41,606 nucleotides of DNA from Megamonas hypermegale (lineage in GTDB: Bacteria; Bacillota; Negativicutes; Selenomonadales; Selenomonadaceae): NCBI GenBank assembly GCA_002314325.1, contig DCFC01000032.1, forward strand, positions 75,396 through 117,001, written 5' to 3'. Of this stretch, positions 1 through 7,748 are shown piece after piece (the stretch's first letter is position 1; the number at the start of each line of letters is the position of its first letter). The position numbers and the translations under genes were made by a program. The notes beneath the pieces are model-generated. The model searched no databases. It saw nothing but the letters and a program-made list of their open reading frames with translations, and was not told the DNA's origin.

Positions 1-410
1 GTTTAAAAACTCGCTAACGCTCAAACATTTAAACTAAAAACATATCTAAATCTTTTTCTTTTTAATAGCTTGCGCTACCGTGAAAATACTCTAAATGTGG
101 ATGATAGTTTTGGCATGGCTAGCAAATTGTAGTGTTAACAGCTCAAATTGTAGTTTCTGCTAGAAATGAAAGGCACGAGCCAAATTCCAAACGTTTCGAG
201 ACGATGTATCGACTGTATGCGTAGAAAAGTTACGAAGGCTTGCCCAGTGCAGCGGTAGCGAAACGTTAAAAGGTTTTTCTTTTTGGTTCGTTTTTCTTTT
301 GACTTTTCAAAAGAAAAATGAACATAAAATTTTATATTGTGCCGAACCGGCACTTTATTTGATTTGAATTCTTTAACAAGTAAAGAACTTGATAAATAGA
401 AATTGGTAAA
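1..410. other. Intergenic left edge, no supported gene
   Basis: I see no convincing gene here. Short open frames exist on the minus strand, but they translate repeat DNA (see the repeat at 124-323) and have no credible ribosome binding site. The first 60 bases are AT-rich and hold an imperfect inverted pair of GTTTAAA-like blocks at the very edge. The function of the edge is unknown. Confidence 0.5.
124..323 (-). repeat. Dispersed repeat with hairpin, left copy
   Basis: The segment ends in a perfect 11-bp inverted repeat (291-301 with 308-318) next to a block reading GGTTCGTTTTTC at 285-296. Read on the minus strand, the last ~45 bases closely match the last 47 bases of the window (41560-41606), so the two copies are inverted relative to each other. 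The rest (124-280) is non-coding in appearance. I infer a dispersed intergenic repeat family. The outer limit on the low-coordinate side is a guess. Confidence 0.55.
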
Positions 411-448
411 AAAAGAACTGTTGCATAAACTTTTGCAACAGTTCTTTT
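411..448 (-). terminator. Bidirectional-looking intrinsic terminator after ABC permease
   Basis: A perfect 15-bp stem (411-425 with 434-448) encloses an 8-base loop and is flanked by A and T runs. It lies directly at the stop codon of the last minus-strand gene of the cobalamin operon (stop at 450-452), so it probably ends that transcript. Confidence 0.85.
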
Positions 449-449
449 T

Positions 450-1190
450 TTAATTTTGAACCTTTTTGAGAATATGATTGCACAGTAAAAATAGTGCAAC
501 CATATAAAAAATCAACACCCCTATGGATAAAAGCGAGGCTTCCTGTCCGTGGGTGATAGCGCGCAGCAGGGTGCTCGTATGGGTAAGCGGCAGACATTCA
601 ATGAAGTAATGCAGGGCAAGGGGCAGTTTGTCCGTGTTGAAGAATGTACCGCAGAGAAAGGACATGGGCAGCAGAATATACGTATTGAAGCGCGCCATAT
701 CCTCGAAAGTCTGTACCGTCATGGCAGCGTAAAAACCGATTTGCGCGAAGATGATGCAGTTTATGATTAAAATCATCAGAAACAGCGGCGTGATGGAAAA
801 ATGCGCGCCGAATAAATAGGCGAGAATGATGATTATGGCGGAAGATATCATGCCGCGCAGTACGGCGGCGAGGACTTTTCCCGCGACGAAGGCGAGCGGC
901 TTTATCGGGGCGATGAAATATTCTTCCAGTGATTTGTGATAGACTTTTTCCGCATGAACGGGCGTCAGGCTGTTGAAGGCGATGTTCATGGAGTTAAGCG
1001 CCAAAATCCCCGGCACGAGAAAATCAAGGTATGAACCGCCCGTACCGGTATTGATGGCGCGCCCCAGCCCCCAGCCGAAAGCTACCATATATAATATAGG
1101 GGCAACCATGCGGCTTAGAATGAATTTTATCATGCGGTGTTTTAAAACGACCCAGTCGCGCCAGAACACCGTCCAGATATCGTAGAGCAT
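450..1190 (-). CDS. ABC-2 type transporter permease (DrrB/NodJ-like)
   Basis: Integral membrane half of an ABC-2 exporter, 246 residues with the ATG at 1190. A longer reading frame extends 60 residues upstream, but that part is arginine/cysteine-rich shadow sequence inside the ATPase gene. The chosen ATG overlaps the ATPase stop codon (TGATG), a typical coupled start. About six hydrophobic segments are visible (roughly residues 25-45, 55-75, 104-126, 132-152, 166-186 and 225-243), as is usual for the family. It pairs with the ATPase just upstream (1190-2053). The substrate is not evident. Its place at the end of a cobalamin-riboswitch operon hints at handling of a corrinoid, metal or tetrapyrrole, but this is inference; drug-type export is equally possible. 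Confidence 0.88.
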   Translation of the reverse strand: MLYDIWTVFWRDWVVLKHRMIKFILSRMVAPILYMVAFGWGLGRAINTGTGGSYLDFLVPGILALNSMNIAFNSLTPVHAEKVYHKSLEEYFIAPIKPLAFVAGKVLAAVLRGMISSAIIIILAYLFGAHFSITPLFLMILIINCIIFAQIGFYAAMTVQTFEDMARFNTYILLPMSFLCGTFFNTDKLPLALHYFIECLPLTHTSTLLRAITHGQEASLLSIGVLIFYMVALFLLCNHILKKVQN

Positions 1191-2053
1191 CAGTTCACCG
1201 TCCTTCCCGTCAGTTCGACGAATACGTCTTCCAGATTGCTGTGGCGGATGGTCGTACTCACATCCAGCGTGGAGGCAAATTCGGCAGCCAGCTGGCGTGC
1301 ATCGAAAAATCTGTACTGGCGGCTCGTTTCGCCGTCCCATTCCACTACGTATTTGCCGAGCTGGCGGCAAAGCTGCACTGGTGTATCGAGTTTAATCAGT
1401 TTGCCTTTATTTAAAATGGCGACGCGGTTGCAGAGGTTTTCCGCTTCTTCGATGTAGTGCGTCGTCAAAACGACCGTTACGCCGTCTTTGGGCAGGCGGC
1501 GGATTAAGTCCCAGATGCGGCGGCGCACCTGCGGGTCGAGCGCGACAGTCGGTTCGTCCAGAAACAGTATTTTCGGATTGTGCATGAGAGCGCGGACGAT
1601 TAGAAGGCGCCGCTTCATGCCGCCGGACAGTTTTTTGACGCTGTCGTTTACTCTGTCCTGGAGTTCTACATATTCAAGCAGCTCGCTGATGCGGTTGCGG
1701 CGCTGTTTTGTCGGCATATGGTGCAGTCTGCCGTGCAGTTCCATATTTTCCCAGACGGTTAAATCCTGGTCGAAATTTATATGCTGCGGGACGACGCCGA
1801 TGTATTTTTTTATTTCCTGTTCATGGTCGAAAATATTTTTGCCGTTGTAGAGAATGTCGCCGCTCGTCGGGCGGGTCAGCATGGTAAGCATGCGGATTGT
1901 CGTCGTCTTGCCCGCTCCGTTCGGACCGAGCAGACCGAATATCTCGCCGCTTTGTATATTCAGGCTGAGATTGTCGACAGCCGTTTTTAAGATAAGCTTT
2001 CCTTCTTTATTTTTTGAAGAAAATGTTTTTACTAAAGAATTAATTGTCAGCAT
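1190..2053 (-). CDS. ABC transporter ATPase (DrrA/CcmA-like exporter type)
   Basis: Cytoplasmic ATPase that powers the ABC-2 permease encoded next. 287 residues. Walker A GPNGAGKT lies at about residues 43-50, the signature LSGGM at 142-146, Walker B ILFLDEP at 162-168, followed by the D-loop and an H-loop (TTHYIEEAE). The roughly 75-residue C-terminal extension is like that of DrrA-type drug or lipid exporters. The start at 2053 has AAAGGTGA a few bases upstream and lies 11 bases after the stop of the iron/cobalamin-type ATPase, so the two transporters are probably co-transcribed. The substrate is unknown. Confidence 0.9.
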   Translation of the reverse strand: MLTINSLVKTFSSKNKEGKLILKTAVDNLSLNIQSGEIFGLLGPNGAGKTTTIRMLTMLTRPTSGDILYNGKNIFDHEQEIKKYIGVVPQHINFDQDLTVWENMELHGRLHHMPTKQRRNRISELLEYVELQDRVNDSVKKLSGGMKRRLLIVRALMHNPKILFLDEPTVALDPQVRRRIWDLIRRLPKDGVTVVLTTHYIEEAENLCNRVAILNKGKLIKLDTPVQLCRQLGKYVVEWDGETSRQYRFFDARQLAAEFASTLDVSTTIRHSNLEDVFVELTGRTVN

Positions 2054-2064
2054 CTGTTCACCTT

Positions 2065-2850
2065 TTATTTTGTCAAAGCCACAGGGAAGATGATTTTATC
2101 CTCCGGATTATGGCAGTTCTGATAGATATCCGCTTTCACGCCGAAAACGGTTGCCAGATTGGCAGGATTTAAGACGTTTTGCGGTGCGCCCTGCGCGAAA
2201 ATCTGCTTGTCCTTAATGATGACGATATCGTCGGCGTACATGCGGGCATGGTTGATGTCGTGCAGCACCATGATAATCGTCATGTTTTCGCGCCGGTTCA
2301 GCTCGGTGATAATCTGCATGACTTCGAGCTGATGAGCGATATCGAGATACGTCGTCGGTTCGTCCAGAAGCAGAATTTGCGGCTGCTGGGCAAGTGCCAT
2401 TGCTATCCAGGCGCGCTGGCGCTCTCCGCCGGAGAGGGTGGATACAAGACGGGAGGATAGTTTGCCGATTTTCGTTTTGGTCATGGCTTCGTCAATGATG
2501 GCTCTGTCTTTGTTGTTATCGCTGCTTTTAAAAAGCGAGCGGTACGGAAAACGGCCGTAGGAAACGAGCTCTTTTACCGTTAAATCGGCGGGCGTCGTTG
2601 CGCCTTGCGGCAGTATTGCCATTTTTTGCGCGATTTTTTTGCGCGGCCAGTTTTTTATATTTTGTCCGTCCAGAAAAATATCACCCTGATAATGGCGCGA
2701 CAGACCGGAGACGGCTTTTAAAAGCGTGGATTTGCCGCAGCCGTTCGGGCCGATAATAGCCGTGCGTTTACCTTCTTTAAAGTCAAGACTGATATCGCTC
2801 AGGATGAGTTTGTGATTTATGTTTATCGTTAAATTGCGTGTCGTCAGCAT
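2065..2850 (-). CDS. ABC transporter ATPase, BtuD/FecE family
   Basis: ATPase of a metal-chelate or cobalamin importer, 261 residues. Walker A GPNGCGKS is at residues 34-41, signature LSGGE at 139-143, Walker B ILLLDEP at 159-165, then a switch histidine in VLHDINHA. The start is one base after the stop of the FecCD-type permease, so translation is probably coupled. With the permease and lipoprotein upstream it forms a complete binding-protein-dependent importer. Because the transcript begins with a cobalamin riboswitch, vitamin B12, cobinamide or a related corrinoid is the likeliest cargo; a siderophore cannot be excluded from sequence alone. Confidence 0.92.
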   Translation of the reverse strand: MLTTRNLTININHKLILSDISLDFKEGKRTAIIGPNGCGKSTLLKAVSGLSRHYQGDIFLDGQNIKNWPRKKIAQKMAILPQGATTPADLTVKELVSYGRFPYRSLFKSSDNNKDRAIIDEAMTKTKIGKLSSRLVSTLSGGERQRAWIAMALAQQPQILLLDEPTTYLDIAHQLEVMQIITELNRRENMTIIMVLHDINHARMYADDIVIIKDKQIFAQGAPQNVLNPANLATVFGVKADIYQNCHNPEDKIIFPVALTK

Positions 2851-2851
2851 A

Positions 2852-3886
2852 CTAAAGCTCCTTTCTTAAGAGAAACAGAAAGAACGGAGCGCCGAGTATC
2901 GCCATGAAGATGCCGACGGGCAGCTCCATAGGAGCAAAGGCGACACGCGAGAAAGTATCGCTGTACGTTACGACGGCGATGCCGAGCAGCGCCGAAGCGG
3001 GCACGAGAAAGCGGTAGTCCGAGCCGATAATGAGGCGTGCCGTATGCGGCACGATAAGGCCGACAAAGCCCAAAAGGCCTGCTACCGATACGGCGCTGGC
3101 GGCAAGCAGTGCGCCGATTGCTGTGAGGATGATGCGCGTGGCTTCGACATTGACGCCGAGTCCTTTGGCGATATCATCGCCCAGCTGCAGGATATTGAGA
3201 TGGCGTGAGCCGAGCATGGCGAGAATAAAACCGATTACGGCGTACGGCAGAATGATTTCCACATGCGGCCAGGAACGGGCGGAAAGACCGCCGACCATCC
3301 ACATCAGCGCGCCGTGCACTCTGTCGCTGTAAAGGACAAGTATTGCCGAGATGCCTGCTCCCAAAAAGGCGGAAACGGCGACACCGGCTAAGATTATGCG
3401 CAGCGGACGGATGCCGTTCTTCCAGGCCAGCGCGTAAATGCAGACGGCGGCGAACATCGCTCCGATGAAAGCTATCGGTGTGATTAAATATTCCATGTCG
3501 GGAAACAGAACGATTACGAGAATACCCGTAAGTCCCGCGCCGGAGGAAATGCCGATGATATGCGGGTCGGCGAGCGGGTTTTTCATCACAGCCTGAAGGA
3601 TTGCTCCGGCGATGGCGAGGTTCATGCCGACGAGTGCCGCAACGATGGTGCGCGGCAGACGGATGTTCATTAAAATCTGCTGGTGAGCGCCGACAGCGCC
3701 GCTTGATACGCTTTGCCACAGTTCGGTAAAAGGAATAGCAACTGCACCGCTTAAAACGCTGCATAAAAAACCGCTGAAAGCTAAAATGGCGAATACTATG
3801 AGCATGAGTATTCGCCATTTGTCAATTGCTATGCCAAATTTCGTATTTTCATTTATTGATGTATTGTGCATAGTTTCATCCACCAT
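2852..3886 (-). CDS. FecCD/BtuC-family ABC importer permease
   Basis: Polytopic inner-membrane permease of the FecCD/BtuC family, 344 residues, the usual size. Family features include the early MNIRLPRTIVA segment, the PLADPHIIGISSGAG block and the cytoplasmic coupling stretch GLIVPHTARLIIG. About ten hydrophobic helices are visible. The ATG at 3886 overlaps the lipoprotein stop (TAATG). A second ATG five codons downstream has a better-placed GGTGGATG and may be the true start. It works with the lipoprotein (3886-4848) and ATPase (2065-2850). The cargo is inferred from the riboswitch to be a corrinoid. Confidence 0.92.
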   Translation of the reverse strand: MVDETMHNTSINENTKFGIAIDKWRILMLIVFAILAFSGFLCSVLSGAVAIPFTELWQSVSSGAVGAHQQILMNIRLPRTIVAALVGMNLAIAGAILQAVMKNPLADPHIIGISSGAGLTGILVIVLFPDMEYLITPIAFIGAMFAAVCIYALAWKNGIRPLRIILAGVAVSAFLGAGISAILVLYSDRVHGALMWMVGGLSARSWPHVEIILPYAVIGFILAMLGSRHLNILQLGDDIAKGLGVNVEATRIILTAIGALLAASAVSVAGLLGFVGLIVPHTARLIIGSDYRFLVPASALLGIAVVTYSDTFSRVAFAPMELPVGIFMAILGAPFFLFLLRKEL

Positions 3887-4848
3887 TAGTTGAATTTATC
3901 AGGATATGCAAGTCTGGCCATCGTTTCCACCGCTTCCGGATAATGAATGCCCGGGCTTAAAAGGAACATTTCCTGCGGCAGGAAATAAACTCTGTTTTCC
4001 TTAACGGCTGGAAGCGTCTGCCAGGCAGGGCTCGTTTCCACGTTTTTCAGCATGGCTTCTTTTATTGTTTCCATTTTGCCCATGCTCGTTATGAAGATTA
4101 TTTCCGGATTTTTATCCACGAGCGTTTCCATGCTGTACGGTGCGGCCGTCGGATTGCTTTCGAGCGGTGCTATGCCGTCGGCGATATTGGTGAAGCCGAG
4201 AATTTGCGCCACGGAACCGGCGATACTGCCGTCAAGCTGTACGGTAACGTTCTGAGCAGTGCTGTGCAGGATGGCGATGCGTTTTTCTTCCTGCGGCAGT
4301 TTATTCTTGATGGCGGCGATTTTGCTGTCCATATCTGCATTGAGCTGAGCAGCTTTATCAGGATTGCCTGCAATCTGGCCGAGAACATCGACAGTACGCT
4401 TTACCTGGTTGTATGTGCGCATATCGAGCACGATTACGGGAATGTTGTTGTCTGCAAAAGTGGATACGAATTTGTCGTTCATGCCCTTGTAGGCGATTAC
4501 TAAATCCGGCTGCTGTTCGATTACTTTTTCCAGATTGATGTTGTAGACATTGCCGACTTCTGGCAGGTTTTTATCTTCGTCCGATATGCCTGCCTTAGCC
4601 GATACGCGGGCGATGATTTTGCCGTCCACGGCATGCAGCGGTTCCAGAAAGGATGCTGACAGCGGGATAATCCGCTCCGGTTTCTGGGTGAGCGTAACGG
4701 TTCTTCCGGCCTCGTCCGTGACTGTCAGGTAAGCGCCTTCAGATGAAGCCCTTGCTGTATCCTTTTTTTCACTGCCGCAGCCGCCCAGAAACATCAGACA
4801 GCATACGGCGGACAATACGATGGCAAATAATGATTTTATTTTTCTCAT
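3886..4848 (-). CDS. Corrinoid/metal-chelate-binding lipoprotein (BtuF/FepB-like)
   Basis: Periplasmic substrate-binding lipoprotein, 320 residues. The N-terminus is a lipoprotein signal with lipobox LGGC (Cys24). The body reads as a class III helical-backbone binding protein: TVTDEAGRTVTL near residue 43 and EVGNVYNINLEKVIEQQPDLVIAY in the first lobe, and a C-terminal lobe ending in FLLSPGIHYPEAVETMARL. It is followed by its permease with overlapping stop and start codons. It would capture the cargo on the outer face of the inner membrane. Placement under a cobalamin riboswitch and next to cbiK and cbiL suggests cobalamin or cobinamide. Confidence 0.9.
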   Translation of the reverse strand: MRKIKSLFAIVLSAVCCLMFLGGCGSEKKDTARASSEGAYLTVTDEAGRTVTLTQKPERIIPLSASFLEPLHAVDGKIIARVSAKAGISDEDKNLPEVGNVYNINLEKVIEQQPDLVIAYKGMNDKFVSTFADNNIPVIVLDMRTYNQVKRTVDVLGQIAGNPDKAAQLNADMDSKIAAIKNKLPQEEKRIAILHSTAQNVTVQLDGSIAGSVAQILGFTNIADGIAPLESNPTAAPYSMETLVDKNPEIIFITSMGKMETIKEAMLKNVETSPAWQTLPAVKENRVYFLPQEMFLLSPGIHYPEAVETMARLAYPDKFN

Positions 4849-4858
4849 GGCAATACGC

Positions 4859-5560
4859 TTATTTCTTTCTTCTTGTCAAAATCGTGGAAAGATAATTGAG
4901 TTTTTTGTCTTTCTGCGCCGGTAAATCCGTGATGATTTCCTCATCCGGCAGTCCGCAGCGGCTGACGAGCACGGCATTGTCAATCATGTCGTTTTTGGTC
5001 AGCGCGTCGACAATTTCTGGATAATTTTTGTAGACTTTCATCATCACGACATTGCTGGAAACGGCAAGCGCTTTATCAATGGTTTCTTTATCGGCCGTTG
5101 CCGGAATGACGCTGATGATATCGTTGCCTTCCACGAGCGGATAGCCGAGTTTGCTGCCGATGGCGCAGAATGCCGGAACGCCCGGTATCGTTTCGATATT
5201 AATATCCTTTTCCGCAGCCAAGAGGCGGTAAACGTAAATATACGTGCTGTAGAACATCGGGTCGCCCAATGTTAAGAATACGACATTTTTGCCGGCTTGC
5301 AGCAGAGCGAGAATTTCTTCTTTATTTTTCTGCCAGGCATCCGTCGTTTCAAAGTTTACAACCATCGGAAATACCTGATAGACAATTTCGATGTCTTTTT
5401 TCAAATACGGTTTAGCGATGCTCAGCGCCACGCTGCCGTCTTTCTTTTCCGTTTTCGGTGCAATTAGGACATCGGCATTTTCGATTGCCTTAATCGCTTT
5501 CATTGTCAATAATTCCGGGTCTCCAGGTCCTACTCCTATGCCATAAAAAGTTCCTGCCAT
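4859..5560 (-). CDS. cbiL: Cobalt-factor II / precorrin-2 C20-methyltransferase
   Basis: Enzyme of corrin ring synthesis that uses S-adenosylmethionine to methylate C-20 of cobalt-factor II in the anaerobic pathway (CobI does this on precorrin-2 in the aerobic one). 233 residues, normal for the family. The SAM-binding GIGVGPGDPELLT loop is at residues 7-19, with TLGDPMFYSTY and ETIPGVPAFCAIGSKLGYPL further on, both typical of CbiL/CobI. The ATG at 5560 follows a clear AGGAGG. It is the only corrin methyltransferase in the window and lies between cbiK and the uptake transporter, so the remaining cbi genes must be elsewhere if the pathway is complete. Confidence 0.92.
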   Translation of the reverse strand: MAGTFYGIGVGPGDPELLTMKAIKAIENADVLIAPKTEKKDGSVALSIAKPYLKKDIEIVYQVFPMVVNFETTDAWQKNKEEILALLQAGKNVVFLTLGDPMFYSTYIYVYRLLAAEKDINIETIPGVPAFCAIGSKLGYPLVEGNDIISVIPATADKETIDKALAVSSNVVMMKVYKNYPEIVDALTKNDMIDNAVLVSRCGLPDEEIITDLPAQKDKKLNYLSTILTRRKK

Positions 5561-5577
5561 TAAAAATCCTCCTGTAC

Positions 5578-5613
5578 AAAAAGGTATGCAGCAAAAAATC
5601 TGCTACATACCTT
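5578..5613 (-). terminator. Hairpin terminator/attenuator between cbiK and cbiL
   Basis: A 12-bp stem with one mismatch (5581-5592 with 5602-5613) is followed on the minus strand by five T residues, immediately ahead of the cbiL ribosome binding site. It would partly terminate after cbiK and lower expression of the downstream genes, or protect the cbiK message. Whether read-through occurs is not known. Confidence 0.7.
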
Positions 5614-5684
5614 ATTTTATTACTTGTTTTGATACGTTATTTATTTTACACTTGCAAAATGGAGTGCGTCAAGCTTGATAAAAA

Positions 5685-6686
5685 TTATTCAGCTTCAAGA
5701 GCATTCCATGCTTCATCGGCTCTGTCTACGAACAGCTGGCGGATATTTTCATTTTCGCCCAGACCATGGATATATGTTTTTACATTGAAGCCTTCCGCCT
5801 GCAGAATTGATTTATGCGAGTCAGGTTCATCGCCCGCCATATCATTGTTGGCATGGTCGCCTGCTACCATCATAAGCGGCATTATGGTTACGTTTTTAAT
5901 GTTTTGTGCTTTGAGCTTGGAAATTACATCTTCAAGATTTGGCTTGCCTTCAACAGTATAAATCATTACTTTTCCGTTATAAAGGTCATTTAAGCGGTCC
6001 TGCATAACGGCATAATAAGCGTTTGCAGGGTCTGGTGTACCGTGTGCCATGATAAGTACAGCATCATCTTTACCGAGTTGCGGGAGTTGAGAGCCGAGTG
6101 CTTTCATCGTTGTTTCAACATCATCTCGCTGATTTTCTTGTCCCATCCAGTACATAAGCGGTGTACCGATTGTCATTTTTTTGAACTGGGTTTTGTATAC
6201 ATCAAATACGGCCGTTTTATATTTATATTCAATGCCTGGAATTATATCTAGTGAAGTGAGAGCGACACGATTGTATCCTTCCGCTTTCAACTGTTCTAAA
6301 GCTTGTTCCGGTGTAGGGATAGTAATACCTTCATTTGCTTTTACACGGTCGATAATGATATGGGAAGTGAATGCAAGCACAACTTTTGTATCCGGATGAG
6401 CTGCCTGAATTTGTTTTACCGTAGCTTCAATCGTTTTAGCGCGTGTTTCCGGGAAAGTTGTACCGAAACTCATAATAAGGATTGCATCTTTGTTTGGAGC
6501 TTTTTGCAGTTCAGGATTATCAGTGTTATATGTACGAACACCGATTTCAGTAGCTTGCAAAAGCGCCTGCGTAGGGGTTTTTACTTCAGTGCTTAAGCTG
6601 TAGGCAGCAAAAGATGTAGCGGAAACACTGGTAAGTGCAACGCATGCCATAGAGGCGATTAACATTTTTTTCCATTTAGATTTCAT
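5685..6686 (-). CDS. cbiK: Sirohydrochlorin cobaltochelatase with signal peptide
   Basis: Class II chelatase that inserts cobalt into sirohydrochlorin, an early step of anaerobic cobalamin synthesis. 333 residues, longer than cytoplasmic CbiK because of an N-terminal signal peptide (KWKK, hydrophobic core 8-24, SFAA cleavage site near 28). Catalytic residues fit CbiK: His215 (IMAHGTPDP), Glu246 (YTVEGKPN) and His278 (MVAGDHANND). Their spacing of 31 and 32 residues matches the 30 and 32 of Salmonella CbiK (H145, E175, H207). The protein should therefore be exported, as reported for the periplasmic CbiK of Desulfovibrio vulgaris. Its substrate would normally be cytoplasmic, so a metal-binding or tetrapyrrole-trafficking role is an alternative. 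First gene after the riboswitch; GAAAGGAA precedes the ATG. Confidence 0.92.
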   Translation of the reverse strand: MKSKWKKMLIASMACVALTSVSATSFAAYSLSTEVKTPTQALLQATEIGVRTYNTDNPELQKAPNKDAILIMSFGTTFPETRAKTIEATVKQIQAAHPDTKVVLAFTSHIIIDRVKANEGITIPTPEQALEQLKAEGYNRVALTSLDIIPGIEYKYKTAVFDVYKTQFKKMTIGTPLMYWMGQENQRDDVETTMKALGSQLPQLGKDDAVLIMAHGTPDPANAYYAVMQDRLNDLYNGKVMIYTVEGKPNLEDVISKLKAQNIKNVTIMPLMMVAGDHANNDMAGDEPDSHKSILQAEGFNVKTYIHGLGENENIRQLFVDRADEAWNALEAE

Positions 6687-6795
6687 ATTATCGTTCCTTT
6701 CTTCGTACTTACGGTTGGTGAATGAATTCAGGCGTAAGTTTTGGGTGGGCTATCACGATAATACCTGCATATTTATTTTTAGGTTAAAAGTTCAT

Positions 6796-6830
6796 AAAAA
6801 AAGAACTCTCTGCGCGCCGGAGAGTTCTTT
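6796..6830 (-). terminator. Second tandem terminator between riboswitch and cbiK
   Basis: A GC-rich stem (AAAGAACTCTC paired with GAGAGTTCTTT around a short CGCGCC-type loop) is followed on the minus strand by a T run. It lies between the first riboswitch terminator and the cbiK ribosome binding site, so transcripts leaving the riboswitch meet two terminators in series. Confidence 0.8.
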
Positions 6831-6842
6831 ACAGTATTCAAT

Positions 6843-6877
6843 AAAAAAGCCTCTATAAATAATTAAAATATAGAGGC
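6843..6877 (-). terminator. Riboswitch expression-platform terminator
   Basis: A 9-bp stem (6849-6857 with 6869-6877) is followed by a six-T run on the minus strand, directly downstream of the cobalamin aptamer. Its 5' arm is preceded by ATCCTGCC, which can pair with the GGTAGGAG tail of the aptamer, suggesting mutually exclusive antiterminator and terminator folds. Confidence 0.82.
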
Positions 6878-6894
6878 AGGATTTCAAATACTAA

Positions 6895-7107
6895 AAATCT
6901 CCTACCTATCTCTCGCAGGTCATAACGGTGATTGACAAACAGGCAGTTCTTCTGACTCAAGTTCACAGCTCCTTCAAGCCTTCCCAGGCAAAACCCAGTG
7001 ACATAAATTTGAAGTCGCTCCCTTCTACAGCGGCGGGACCGTAGCAGCTTGTACTGCTTTCTCTATTAAGTCCGATACACGGACACCTGTTCCACTCAGT
7101 ATGCAGT
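6895..7107 (-). promoter_or_regulatory. Cobalamin (AdoCbl) riboswitch
   Basis: Read on the minus strand this leader shows the cobalamin aptamer landmarks in order: an AGGTGTCCGTG-type P3 region, the core GGTCCCGCCGCTGT followed by GGGAGCGA, the GCCTGGGAAGGC segment, and the B12 box (GAGTCAGAAGAACTGCCTG). A terminator lies just past the aptamer and cbiK is the first gene, so control is probably by premature termination when cobalamin is plentiful. The exact ends are estimated. Confidence 0.95.
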
Positions 7108-7147
7108 TATTAATGAAATTAATGATTGTATTAATTCCATCTACTTA

Positions 7148-7176
7148 AAGATATCATTATATATACATCGTGTCAA
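7148..7176 (-). promoter_or_regulatory. Promoter of the cobalamin riboswitch operon
   Basis: On the minus strand a perfect -35 TTGACA (7171-7176) is followed after 17 bases by TATCTT (7148-7153). Transcription would start near 7140, just upstream of the aptamer. Confidence 0.7.
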
Positions 7177-7189
7177 GATTTTATTGTAT

Positions 7190-7313
7190 TTGCCATGTTA
7201 AGTGATTTCTTAGGCAGTATAATACTTTATATTTAGTGAGGTTAAGTGATAACATCGAACGAATATAAAGTATTATACTGCCGGTAGGGGCTAAATATTT
7301 TGCACTGGCATAA
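7190..7313 (-). repeat. Hairpin repeat element, copy 1 (reverse orientation)
   Basis: The core is a perfect 21-bp inverted repeat (7213-7233 with 7262-7282) around a 28-base loop containing GTTAAGTGATAAC. Weak outer inverted ends extend it to about 7190 and 7313. It is one of five related copies in the window, lies 16 bases beyond the exbD stop, and has the same orientation relative to the preceding gene as the other four. Confidence 0.88.
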
Positions 7314-7328
7314 TATATAATATGTTTG

Positions 7329-7748
7329 TTATTTGGTCGGCACATTCAATGTATCGGTCGCTAGCCCGAACTTCGTAATGCCCGCGCCTTTCAGTTTGTC
7401 GAGCAGCGCCATTATCTTGCCGTAGTCGATATTTTCATCGGCTCTGACGACGACGGCGAAATTTTCATTCTGGCTGTACTGCACTTTGGCATTTTCAATG
7501 AGCGTCTCCTCGTCAATCGGCTGGTCTTCCAGATACAGTGTTCCGTCGGCTTTCAGCGTGACGAGATAATTGACGTTAGTCTGGGTCTGAGCGTTTTCCA
7601 CTTTCGGCATATTGACGGGGATTGTCTTTAAATCCACCATGTACAGCGTGCTCAGCATGAAGAATACGAGCAGGAAGAACATGATATCAATCATCGGGAT
7701 AATCATTACTTCCGGCTTGCGGAAAGAACGTCGGTCGCGAAGGCGCAT
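7329..7748 (-). CDS. exbD: ExbD/TolR-type biopolymer transport protein
   Basis: Proton-motive-force transducer subunit, 139 residues. A single N-terminal membrane helix (about residues 14-36, MIPMIDIMFFLLVFFML) carries the conserved proton-carrying aspartate (Asp20). A small periplasmic domain follows. The start overlaps the ExbB stop (TAATG), so the two are translationally coupled. ExbB-ExbD energises TonB-dependent outer-membrane receptors, or TolQ-TolR acts in cell-envelope maintenance. No TonB, TolA or receptor gene is in the window, but the neighbouring B12 regulon makes corrinoid uptake across an outer membrane a reasonable guess. Confidence 0.9.
   Translation of the reverse strand: MRLRDRRSFRKPEVMIIPMIDIMFFLLVFFMLSTLYMVDLKTIPVNMPKVENAQTQTNVNYLVTLKADGTLYLEDQPIDEETLIENAKVQYSQNENFAVVVRADENIDYGKIMALLDKLKGAGITKFGLATDTLNVPTK

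Noticed and set aside
135..353. 72-residue minus-strand frame near the left edge as a gene
   Set aside because: It translates a dispersed repeat with a long low-complexity K/F-rich stretch and lacks a credible ribosome binding site.
3174..3818. 214-residue minus-strand frame inside the FecCD permease
   Set aside because: Overlaps the permease in another frame; rich in Arg, His and Ser as is typical of shadow translation of GC-rich codons.
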